The position numbers were made by a program, and so were the translations under genes. The notes under the pieces are model-generated. The model saw only the letters and a list, made by a program, of their open reading frames with translations, was not told the origin of the DNA and made no database searches. From Faecalibacter bovis (lineage in GTDB: Bacteria; Bacteroidota; Bacteroidia; Flavobacteriales; Weeksellaceae): a DNA stretch of 64,000 bases. The stretch is taken from positions 1,342,001 through 1,406,000 of the forward strand of contig NZ_CP072842.1 of the NCBI RefSeq assembly GCF_017948305.1. The letters are read 5' to 3'. Positions 35,177 through 43,156 of this stretch are shown piece by piece. The stretch's first letter is position 1. The number at the start of each line of letters is the position of its first letter.

Positions 35177-35833
35177 TTGAAAACGAAAGCATTTATTTTC
35201 GACTTAGATGGTGTTATTGTAGATACTGCAAAATACCACTTCTTGGCTTGGCAAAAATTAGCGGAGTCTTTAGGAATCAATTTCACACACGAACACAACG
35301 AAGAATTAAAAGGAGTTTCTCGTGTGCGATCATTAGAAATTATTCTTGGATTGGGTAATGTAGAAGCAACTCAAGAACAAAAAGACGAATGGTTAGTTCA
35401 GAAAAACGAAGATTATTTACAGTACATCGACAAAATGGATGATTCTGAAATTTTACCAGGTGTAATGAAAGTGTTAGAATTTTTAAAATCGAATCAACAA
35501 CCGATCATCTTAGGTTCTGCTTCTAAAAATGCACGTCCAATATTAGAGAAAGTAAACATTTTACACTACTTCGATGATATTGTAGATGGAAATGATGTTT
35601 CGAATGCAAAACCAGATCCAGAAGTATTTTTAGTTGGAGCAAATAAAGCGAATCAACCGAATGAAAACGCGATTGTTTTCGAAGATTCAGTGGCTGGAAT
35701 TCAAGCAGCAAATATCGCTGGAATGATGAGTGTCGGTATAGGTGAGGCTTCAGTTTTAAATGAGGCAGATGTTGTATTCAACAACTTCACGGAGATTACA
35801 GAAGAATTCTTAAGAGAATTGATTAATAAATAG
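35177..35833 (+). CDS. pgmB: Beta-phosphoglucomutase
   Basis: 218 residues, HAD superfamily. It converts beta-glucose-1-phosphate to glucose-6-phosphate. Motifs seen are FDLDGVIVDTA (nucleophile and acid/base Asp, residues 8-18), the cap segment KGVSRVRSLEIIL, GSASKNA, and KPDPEVFLVGA ... VFEDSVAGIQAA. The only suitable start is TTG at 35177, seven residues before the FDLDG motif. The start is 5 bases after the MFS stop, so coupling is likely. GH65 follows after 29 bases and makes its substrate. Confidence 0.94.
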   Translation: MKTKAFIFDLDGVIVDTAKYHFLAWQKLAESLGINFTHEHNEELKGVSRVRSLEIILGLGNVEATQEQKDEWLVQKNEDYLQYIDKMDDSEILPGVMKVLEFLKSNQQPIILGSASKNARPILEKVNILHYFDDIVDGNDVSNAKPDPEVFLVGANKANQPNENAIVFEDSVAGIQAANIAGMMSVGIGEASVLNEADVVFNNFTEITEEFLRELINK

Positions 35834-35862
35834 TACACAAACAAACATACAATACAACAAAA

Positions 35863-38157
35863 ATGAATCAAGATTATATCATCCCGAATGCGTGGTCAAT
35901 TATAGAAGAAGGGTTTGAAAAAGATCGAGTAAAATCGTCTGAAAGTTTATTCTCTATCGGAAACGGAGCCATGGGGCAACGTGCCAATTTCGAAGAGTTT
36001 TATTCAGGCGATACGTTCCAAGGAAGTTACATTGCCGGAGTTTACTATCCAGACAAAACAAAAGTGGGTTGGTGGAAAAACGGTTATCCAGAATATTTCG
36101 CGAAAGTTTTAAATGCACCTGTTTGGATCGGAATCAACATTGAAATCAATGGAGAACAATTCGATTTAAATACGTGTAAAGAAGTGAAAAACTTCCGTCG
36201 CGAATTAAATATGAAAGAAGGAATTTTAGATCGTTCATTTGTAGCGACTTTACCTTCTGGTTTAGAAATTGAAGTTTTTGTGCGTCGTTTCTTAGCTGCT
36301 GATTTAGATGAATTAGGTGCAATTAAATATGACATCAAACCTTTAAACGGAGATGCTAAAATTGTTTTTAAACCTTACGTTGATGCTCACGTAAAGAACG
36401 AAGATGCAAACTGGGAAGAAATTTTCTGGGAGTCGATCGGATCTGAAATCAAAGGAGAACAAGGTTTCGTACAAGCGCGTACATTCAAAACACATTACAA
36501 TGTGGTAACGTATATGGAGAATGCAATTTTCATTAACGATGAAAAACAAGCGATCACTCCAACAGCTACAAAAACAGAATGGAAAGTTGAATTCACTTAC
36601 GAAGTAGAAGTTAAAGCAAATGAAATAGCAACGATCCAAAAATTTGGTGGATATGTAGTTTCGACAAATCATAAAGAAAACGAATTAGTTGCTGCTGCAG
36701 AAAATGTATTAGCACAAGCCAATGCTTTAGGTTATGAACAATTGTTAATAAACCAAAAAGAAGCGTGGGCAAATACTTGGGAAATGGCGGATATTACTAT
36801 CGAAGGTGATGTGAGAGCACAACAAGGAATTCGTTTCAATATCTTCCAATTAAACCAAACTTATTCAGGGAAAGATGCTCGTTTAAACATCGGACCAAAA
36901 GGATTTACAGGGGAAAAATACGGTGGATCGACATATTGGGATACAGAAGCATATTGTTTACCATTCTATATGGCGACGAAGAACCAAGAAGTGGCGCGTA
37001 ACTTATTAACATATCGTTACAACCAATTGGGCAAAGCGATTGAAAATGCTGAGAAATTAGGATTTACAAAAGGTGCGGCATTATACCCAATGGTAACAAT
37101 GAACGGAGAAGAATGTCACAACGAATGGGAAATTACATTCGAGGAAATTCACCGAAATGCAGCTATCGCTTTTGCTATTTTCAACTATACACGTTTCACA
37201 GGAGATCAATCGTATATTCCTGAAGCTGGTTTAGAAGTTTTATTAGGAATCGCTCGTTTCTGGAAACAACGTGTCAATTGGTCTGCTGATAAAAAACAAT
37301 ACGTCATGTTAGGAGTTACTGGTCCTAATGAATACGAAAACAACGTCAATAATAACTTCCACTCAAATTATTGTGCACAATGGTGTATGAATTATTTGAT
37401 TGAACAAGTGGAAAATGTAAAAGCGAATTATCCAGAAGATTTCGCTCGTATCACTGCTAAAACAAACATCACAGATGCTGAATTAGCAGAAATGAAAGAA
37501 GTAGCGGCTAACATCTATTTCCCATACAGCGAAGAATTAGGAATTTACTTACAACAAGACGGATTCTTAGATAAAGATTTAACTCCTGTTTCTGAATTAG
37601 CAAAAGAAGAACGTCCAATCAACCAAAAATGGTCTTGGGATAGAATCTTACGCTCGGCTTACATCAAACAAGCGGATACGTTACAAGCATTCTATTACTT
37701 CGAGGATCAGTTCTCAAAAGAACAATTAGAAAAACACTTTGATTTCTATGAACCATTAACAGTTCACGAATCGTCTTTATCACCTTGTGTGCATTCGATT
37801 CAAGCTGCTACTTTAGGTCGTATGGAACAAGCTTATACATTTTACTTAAGAACTTCTCGTTTAGATTTAGACGATTACAACAAAGAGGTTCACGAAGGAT
37901 TACACATCACATCAATGGCTGGAACGTGGATGTCGATTGTAGAAGGATTTGGTGGAATGCGTGTGAAAAATGATACGCTATATTTTGAACCTCGTTTACC
38001 AGAACAATGGGAAGGATTTTCGTTCAAAATTAATTTCCGTAATCAAATCCTAAAAGTCAATGTAAATAAAGGTGAAACAACTTTCGAATTGGAAGGTACT
38101 GAACCATTAGAGGTTTATGTATTCGACCAAAAAGTAGTGGTGCAGCCTTCTATTTAA
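35863..38157 (+). CDS. Glycoside hydrolase family 65 phosphorylase, probable maltose phosphorylase
   Basis: 764 residues, full GH65 length. Cytoplasmic (no signal peptide). N-terminal beta-sandwich, then the (alpha/alpha)6 barrel. Catalytic acid Glu about 490 lies in GPNEYENNV, the phosphate site in HESSLSPCVHS (about 634 on). Alternatives in the family are kojibiose, trehalose or nigerose phosphorylase; the neighbouring MFS, pgmB and amylases make maltose the best guess. Products would be glucose and beta-glucose-1-phosphate, the latter used by the PgmB encoded just upstream. Confidence 0.93.
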   Translation: MNQDYIIPNAWSIIEEGFEKDRVKSSESLFSIGNGAMGQRANFEEFYSGDTFQGSYIAGVYYPDKTKVGWWKNGYPEYFAKVLNAPVWIGINIEINGEQFDLNTCKEVKNFRRELNMKEGILDRSFVATLPSGLEIEVFVRRFLAADLDELGAIKYDIKPLNGDAKIVFKPYVDAHVKNEDANWEEIFWESIGSEIKGEQGFVQARTFKTHYNVVTYMENAIFINDEKQAITPTATKTEWKVEFTYEVEVKANEIATIQKFGGYVVSTNHKENELVAAAENVLAQANALGYEQLLINQKEAWANTWEMADITIEGDVRAQQGIRFNIFQLNQTYSGKDARLNIGPKGFTGEKYGGSTYWDTEAYCLPFYMATKNQEVARNLLTYRYNQLGKAIENAEKLGFTKGAALYPMVTMNGEECHNEWEITFEEIHRNAAIAFAIFNYTRFTGDQSYIPEAGLEVLLGIARFWKQRVNWSADKKQYVMLGVTGPNEYENNVNNNFHSNYCAQWCMNYLIEQVENVKANYPEDFARITAKTNITDAELAEMKEVAANIYFPYSEELGIYLQQDGFLDKDLTPVSELAKEERPINQKWSWDRILRSAYIKQADTLQAFYYFEDQFSKEQLEKHFDFYEPLTVHESSLSPCVHSIQAATLGRMEQAYTFYLRTSRLDLDDYNKEVHEGLHITSMAGTWMSIVEGFGGMRVKNDTLYFEPRLPEQWEGFSFKINFRNQILKVNVNKGETTFELEGTEPLEVYVFDQKVVVQPSI

Positions 38158-38544
38158 TAAAGGGAAAAATAGAATACCTTGAAGGCTTCGGCTTTTGAGG
38201 TATTTTTTTATCAATTTATAGATTAAACTTCCTTTTTTCTGAACTCGTTTTAGGATTTCAATAAATTAGGAAGTGAAGCTGAACGAGATTCAGCTTGGAT
38301 ATTAAAATAAATAAAATGGCCTCTAAATCTATGACGTTAATAAAATAAATAGAGTGAAGGATTAGAATGAATTAGTGACCGTAGGGAATCATTTAATTCA
38401 TTGCCGAAATGAAATTTATTTTTAGTCAAATAGATTTAAAGCCTTGATTTTTTGAATACTTTTTTATCAAGAAAAAAGTATTGAAGAAATGTATCGTTTC
38501 TGTGTCAAGACAAAAATGAAAATCAATAAACACAAATTACGAGA
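38158..38544. repeat. Repeat-filled gap A between GH65 and GH13
   Basis: 387 bases without a gene. It contains a degenerate copy of repeat R1 (38233-38298, with an AAGCTGAA...TTCAGCTT hairpin) and the best copy of repeat R2 (38430-38523). The 5' part (38158-38230) has AGGCTTCGGCTTTTGAGG-type sequence followed by T7, which could act as a terminator. No coding frame is supported. Confidence 0.8.
38430..38523 (+). repeat. Repeat R2, copy A
   Basis: Shares about 94 bases with 40535-40627, differing at only a few positions. It includes a perfect 11-bp hairpin, AATACTTTTTT-ATCAAG-AAAAAAGTATT. It ends 21 bases before the GH13 ATG. Confidence 0.9.
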
Positions 38545-40401
38545 ATGAAAAAACTATTCATACTAACTTCTTTATTATCATCCTTCGCCTTTGCTCAAAT
38601 TCAAAGGGTCGAACCAATGTTTTGGTGGAAAGGAATGAAAAATCCGGAACTACAAATTTTAGTGTACGGAAAAGACATTAGTAAATATAACATCGAGTTA
38701 TCGGACAAAATCCAAATCAAGGACATCACCAAAACAGAGAATCCAAATTATGTTTTTGTAACGTTAAACACGAATGAAATCAATACCTCATCTTTCAAGA
38801 TTAACATCAAGAATAAAAACAAGATTGTTGATTCTTATACGTACGAGTTAAAAAATCGTCAACCAAATTCAGCGAATCGTTCGTCGTTTTCATCAAAAGA
38901 TGTGGTGTATTTAATTATGCCGGATCGTTTTGCAAACGGAGATGAAAGCAATGATTCAAAAAAAGAATTGCGTGAGAAAATGAATCGTCAATTGCCAGGT
39001 GGTCGTCACGGAGGAGATTTGCGAGGAATTATCAACAACTTAGATTATATCCAAATTTTGGGAGCCACTGCGGTTTGGCTAACTCCAGTTAATGAAGACA
39101 ACGAAAAAGAATATTCGTACCACGGCTACGCCCAAACGGATTTATATAAAATAGATGGACGATACGGATCGAATGAAGATTACCGTGAATTGTCTCAGAA
39201 ATTGAATCAACGAGGAATGTACTTGATTCAAGATTATGTCACGAACCACTGGGGAATCTCACATTGGATGATTCAGGATTTACCGACAAAAGATTGGATT
39301 CATACATTTCCTGAAGGCGAAAATGGTTTCCGTCGTTCAAATTACAGAACAACAACACAATTTGATTCAAACGCTTCAGAGATTGATAAAATCGGAGCGT
39401 TAAATGGTTGGTTTGATACCACAATGCCAGACATCAATCAAGCGAATCCTTTGGTTTTGAAATATATCACTCAAAATGCAATTTGGTGGATAGAATATGC
39501 CGAATTAGGTGGATTGCGTGTGGATACATATCCTTACAATAATAAAGAGGGGATGGCAACTTGGGTAAAAGCGATTACCAATGAATATCCAAACCTGAAT
39601 GTCGTGGGAGAGGCGTGGATGTATTCTCCGGCTCATATTTCTTATTGGCAAAAAGATTCTAAAATTGGTGAAATGGCTGGTTACAATTCAAATCTTCCAG
39701 CAATTATGGATTTTACTTTATACAGTAAAATGACTGAAGCATTTCAGGAAGAAGAATCTTGGGACAAAGGAATGGTTAAAATTTACGAAACTTTTACAAG
39801 TGATTTTTTATATCCAGATGTGAACAACATGTTTGTTTTCTTCGAAAATCACGATACGGAACGTTGGAACGAAATGTTTAAAGGTGATATTAACGCCTAT
39901 AAATTAGCTACAACTTTAATCGGAACGGTTCGCGGTATACCACAGATTTATTACGGAACTGAAATAGGTATGGCTGGGGATAAAAAGAAAGGTGGAGATG
40001 CAGCAATTCGTCAAGATTTTCCTGGTGGTTGGAAGTCGGATGCTCAAAATGCTTTTGAATCAAAGTCACGAACAGCAACACAAAAAGCTTATTATGATTT
40101 TACCGCTAAAGTTTTTAATTGGCGTAAAAGCAAAGAAGTAATTCATTCTGGTAAAACAAAACATTTTGCTCCTCAAAATGATATTTATGTTTATTTCAGA
40201 TATAATGAAAATGAATCTGTCATGGTTATTTTAAATAATAAGTCAGAAAAACAAATTTTAAAATTAGATCGTTTCGCAGAAGCAATTAAAGGATACAATT
40301 CAGGAAAAGATATTATTTCAGAACAAATTTTCCCGATTAATATAAATGGAGAAATTACAATCGATGAAAAATCTTCAATGATTATTGAGTTGAAAAAATA
40401 G
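38545..40401 (+). CDS. GH13 alpha-amylase family enzyme, periplasmic neopullulanase/cyclomaltodextrinase-like
   Basis: 618 residues. A type I signal peptide (to FAFA/Q) is followed by an N-terminal domain (about 20-115, VEPMFWWKGMKNPELQILVYG) of the kind seen in neopullulanases and cyclomaltodextrinases. Then the TIM barrel with VYLIMPDRFANGD, YHGYAQTDLYKID, catalytic Asp327 (LRVDTYPY), Glu356 (VGEAW) and Asp437 (ENHDTER). A small C-terminal beta domain ends the chain. There is no lipobox, so it should be soluble in the periplasm, like SusA. Repeat-filled gaps flank it on both sides. Confidence 0.93.
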   Translation: MKKLFILTSLLSSFAFAQIQRVEPMFWWKGMKNPELQILVYGKDISKYNIELSDKIQIKDITKTENPNYVFVTLNTNEINTSSFKINIKNKNKIVDSYTYELKNRQPNSANRSSFSSKDVVYLIMPDRFANGDESNDSKKELREKMNRQLPGGRHGGDLRGIINNLDYIQILGATAVWLTPVNEDNEKEYSYHGYAQTDLYKIDGRYGSNEDYRELSQKLNQRGMYLIQDYVTNHWGISHWMIQDLPTKDWIHTFPEGENGFRRSNYRTTTQFDSNASEIDKIGALNGWFDTTMPDINQANPLVLKYITQNAIWWIEYAELGGLRVDTYPYNNKEGMATWVKAITNEYPNLNVVGEAWMYSPAHISYWQKDSKIGEMAGYNSNLPAIMDFTLYSKMTEAFQEEESWDKGMVKIYETFTSDFLYPDVNNMFVFFENHDTERWNEMFKGDINAYKLATTLIGTVRGIPQIYYGTEIGMAGDKKKGGDAAIRQDFPGGWKSDAQNAFESKSRTATQKAYYDFTAKVFNWRKSKEVIHSGKTKHFAPQNDIYVYFRYNENESVMVILNNKSEKQILKLDRFAEAIKGYNSGKDIISEQIFPININGEITIDEKSSMIIELKK

Positions 40402-40445
40402 TTTGAGGTGTAAGTCTTAAGTTATAAGACTTAAGGTAGCCTTCC

Positions 40446-40498
40446 GTCACTTCGAGTGAATTTTCGAAATGCAATACAGAAAATTTGCATCGAGAAGT
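40446..40498 (+). repeat. Repeat R3
   Basis: Begins GTCACTTCGAGTGAATTTTC and ends GCATCGAGAAGT. ACTTCGAGTG and ATCGAGAAGT are imperfect inverted arms around a central spacer, so the unit can fold. I recognise this type of element as common in intergenic DNA of Bacteroidota. Confidence 0.65.
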
Positions 40499-40534
40499 AA
40501 AACGAAACTAAATGAGATTTATTTTCTTAACGTC

Positions 40535-40627
40535 ATAGATTTAAAGACTTGATTTTTTGAATACTTTTTTATCAAGAAAAAAGTATTGAAGAAATGAATC
40601 ATTTTGTGTCAAGACAAAAATGAAAAT
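40535..40627 (+). repeat. Repeat R2, copy B
   Basis: Nearly identical to 38430-38523, with the same perfect 11-bp hairpin (AATACTTTTTT, loop ATCAAG) and the same tail TGTCAAGACAAAAATG. Confidence 0.9.
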
Positions 40628-40646
40628 ATAATTATAATTTGAGCTA

Positions 40647-40720
40647 ATGAATTCAGTCACACTGAGCTTGTCGAAGTGTTATTAATAATTCTTAAAAAGT
40701 TCAGAATAAAAAAATCGTAC
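40647..40720 (+). repeat. Repeat R4, copy B
   Basis: AATGAATTC-A-GTCACACTGAG then CTTGTCGAAG match copy C at 43071-43100 with one difference. The second arm (about 40690-40720) is a decayed form of the arm in copy C. Confidence 0.8.
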
Positions 40721-40757
40721 AACGAAAAACATCAAACGTAACACGTAAAAAAACAAA

Positions 40758-42863
40758 ATGAAAAAAATAACAACAACAATATTTACTTTACTAGCCATTG
40801 GAGTATTAAATGCACAAACCATTGAATCGCCATCGAAGCATTTAAAAGTTAATTTCGAATTAACGGCTAATGGTCAACCATCGTATACGGTAACGTATAA
40901 AGGTAAAGAAATTGTAAAACCTTCAACATTAGGTTTCGTTTTAAAAGATGCAAAAGCTTTAGAAAATGGATTTACAGTTACAAATTATACGACTAAATCG
41001 GTAAATGACGCATGGCAACCTGTTTTAGGAGAATATAAAGAAATTAAAGATATTCATAACGAAGGTACGTTTCAATTAACGCAAATTTCTACCAACAGAA
41101 ATGTAAATGTTACGTTTCGAGTTTTTGATGAAGGTGTAGCTTTTCGCTATGAATTTCCGAAGCAACAAAACTTAAATTATTTTGTCGTAAAAGAAGAAAA
41201 AACACAATTTAATTTAACAGGAGATCACCAAACGTTTTGGCTACCTGGTGACTTCGATACACAAGAATATACCTACATCGAATCTAAAATTTCAGGAATC
41301 GATCACAGCAAAATTGATATGAATAATGGAATTGGAGTGAAATCAATTGGGAAACCAAATTCAGTTCAAACACCATTACAAATGAAAACTGACGATAATA
41401 TTTACCTAAATATTTTTGAAGCAGCAGTGGTTAATTATCCCGTAATGCATTTAGAATTTGATAAAAATACGTTTCAATTTCAATCGCATTTAGCGCCTAA
41501 TGCAATCGGAGATTTAGCTTATTTACAAGCGCCTTTCAACACACCTTGGCGCACGATTATGGTGTCGGATGATGCCCGTGATATCGTAGGGAAAGGTCCA
41601 CAAATGATTTTGAATCTAAATGAACCTTCTAAAATTGAAGATACATCTTGGATAAAACCAATGAAATATGTCGGAATTTGGTGGGAAATGCACGTTGGGA
41701 AATCAACTTGGGATCGTCAAGGAACTCAGAACGCACAAAACCAAGTCGGGCAGGAGGCGATTAAATTTCCTCATGGTGCGACAACTGAAAATACAAAACG
41801 TTACATCGACTTTGCTGCAAAACACGGATTTGATGGGGTTTTAGTAGAAGGTTGGAACGAAGGATGGGAAGATTGGTACGGAAACTGGAAAGAAGATGTT
41901 TTTGACTTTACAACTCCTTATGCTGATTTTGATATCAAAGAAATCTCAGCTTATGCAAAAGCTAAAGGCGTAAAAATGATTATGCATCACGAAACTTCTG
42001 GTTCAGTAGCTAATTACGAACGTCGTTTTGATCGTGCAATGGATGTAATGAAACAATATGAATATCCAGCTGTAAAAACAGGGTATGTGGGTCGAATCAT
42101 TCCAAGAGGAGAATTTCACGATGGGCAAACGATGGTCAATCACTTTAATTGGACGGTAGAGCGTTTTGCAGAAAATAAAATTTTAGTCAACACACACGAA
42201 AGTTCTCGCCCTTCAGGTTATCACCGTACCTATCCTAACTACATCGCAGCAGAAGCAACACGTGGAAATGAGTTTAATGCATGGAGTTATGGAAATCCTC
42301 CAGCGCACGAAACGATTTTACCTTTCACTCGTTCATTAGGTGGACCAATTGATTACACACCTGGAATTTTCGAAACTGATATGAAAGTGTACAATGTTGG
42401 TCGTGATACTAAAGTACACACGACTTTAGCGAAACAATTGGCTTTATATGTCACGTTATATTCTCCGTTACAAATGGCAGCTGATTTACCAGAAAACTAC
42501 GAGAAGTATGCAGATGCTTTCCAATTTATTAAAGATGTAGCTTTAGATTGGGACGATACAAAATATTTAGAAGCTGAACCAGGTGATTATTTAACAGTAG
42601 CGCGTAAAGCAAATGGATCTGAAAATTGGTTTATAGGAGCAATTACAGATGAAAATCCTCGTCAGACAGAAATTAAATTAGATTTCTTAACGCCAGGAGT
42701 AACGTACGAAGCAACAATTTACCAAGATGCGAAAAATGCACATTGGGATAAAAATCCAAAAGCGTACGACATCAAAAAATTGAAAGTCAATTCAAAATCA
42801 AAGCTGAAATTGAATTTAGCGGCGAGTGGAGGAACAGCAATTTCTATTTTTCCAGTGAAATAG
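40758..42863 (+). CDS. susB: GH97 alpha-glucosidase, SusB-like
   Basis: 701 residues with a type I signal peptide (to LNAQ). GH97 has an N-terminal beta-super-sandwich (about 20-280), a TIM barrel and a C-terminal beta domain. In my recollection SusB of B. thetaiotaomicron uses Glu439, Glu508, Glu526 and Glu532. Here Glu412 (HHETSG), Glu481 (NTHESSRPSG), Glu499 and Glu505 (AAEATRGNEF) sit exactly 27 residues earlier, with identical spacing. That supports an inverting, calcium-dependent alpha-glucosidase. It works on maltodextrins in the periplasm. Confidence 0.94.
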   Translation: MKKITTTIFTLLAIGVLNAQTIESPSKHLKVNFELTANGQPSYTVTYKGKEIVKPSTLGFVLKDAKALENGFTVTNYTTKSVNDAWQPVLGEYKEIKDIHNEGTFQLTQISTNRNVNVTFRVFDEGVAFRYEFPKQQNLNYFVVKEEKTQFNLTGDHQTFWLPGDFDTQEYTYIESKISGIDHSKIDMNNGIGVKSIGKPNSVQTPLQMKTDDNIYLNIFEAAVVNYPVMHLEFDKNTFQFQSHLAPNAIGDLAYLQAPFNTPWRTIMVSDDARDIVGKGPQMILNLNEPSKIEDTSWIKPMKYVGIWWEMHVGKSTWDRQGTQNAQNQVGQEAIKFPHGATTENTKRYIDFAAKHGFDGVLVEGWNEGWEDWYGNWKEDVFDFTTPYADFDIKEISAYAKAKGVKMIMHHETSGSVANYERRFDRAMDVMKQYEYPAVKTGYVGRIIPRGEFHDGQTMVNHFNWTVERFAENKILVNTHESSRPSGYHRTYPNYIAAEATRGNEFNAWSYGNPPAHETILPFTRSLGGPIDYTPGIFETDMKVYNVGRDTKVHTTLAKQLALYVTLYSPLQMAADLPENYEKYADAFQFIKDVALDWDDTKYLEAEPGDYLTVARKANGSENWFIGAITDENPRQTEIKLDFLTPGVTYEATIYQDAKNAHWDKNPKAYDIKKLKVNSKSKLKLNLAASGGTAISIFPVK

Positions 42864-42928
42864 ATGAAGTTGTAAAGTACAAGACTTAAGTAATAAGGAT
42901 TCTTTGAAAAACTTTGAATTGATAGTTA

Positions 42929-42996
42929 ACGTCATCCTGAACTTGTTTCAGGATCTCATCAAATTAGGATGCGAAGCTGAAATTAATTCAGCTTGA
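42929..42996 (+). repeat. Repeat R1, copy C
   Basis: CGTCATCCTGAACTTGTTTC and the following bases contain two hairpins: TCCTGAA/TTCAGGA and AAGCTGAA/TTCAGCTT. A degenerate copy is at 38233-38298, which keeps the second hairpin (AAGCTGAA-CGAGA-TTCAGCTT). Confidence 0.8.
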
Positions 42997-43010
42997 CAAA
43001 CAAATCGAAG

Positions 43011-43051
43011 TCTTGATTTTTTGAATACTTTTTTATCAAGAAAAAAGCATT
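43011..43051 (+). repeat. Repeat R2, copy C (short)
   Basis: Keeps TCTTGATTTTTTGAATAC and the hairpin, with one change (AAGCATT for AAGTATT). The 3' half of the unit found in copies A and B is missing. Confidence 0.85.
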
Positions 43052-43070
43052 TAGAAAACAAATAGAAATA

Positions 43071-43135
43071 ATGAATTCTGTCACACTGAGCTTGTCGAAG
43101 AGTAATGTAAAATTCTTTGACAGGCTCAGAATGAC
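43071..43135 (+). repeat. Repeat R4, copy C
   Basis: GTCACACTGAGCTTGTCGAA-G at 43080-43100 pairs with CTTTGACAGGCTCAGAATGA-C at 43115-43135 (17 of 21 positions), forming a long imperfect hairpin. Confidence 0.8.
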
Positions 43136-43156
43136 AAAATCGTAAAACGTAAAAAA

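Larger units (their letters stand above)
40402..40757. repeat. Repeat-filled gap B between GH13 and GH97
   Basis: 356 bases without a gene. In order: an R3 element (40446-40498, GTCACTTCGAGTGA ... ATCGAGAAGT), repeat R2 copy B (40535-40627), and R4 (40647-40720, with CACTGAGCTTGTCGAAG and a decayed second arm). No coding frame is supported. Confidence 0.8.
42864..43156. repeat. Repeat-filled gap C between GH97 and GH31
   Basis: 293 bases. In order: R1 (42929-42996), a short R2 copy (43011-43051) and R4 with two arms (43071-43135). Frames crossing it are made of repeat sequence and are not genes. Confidence 0.8.
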
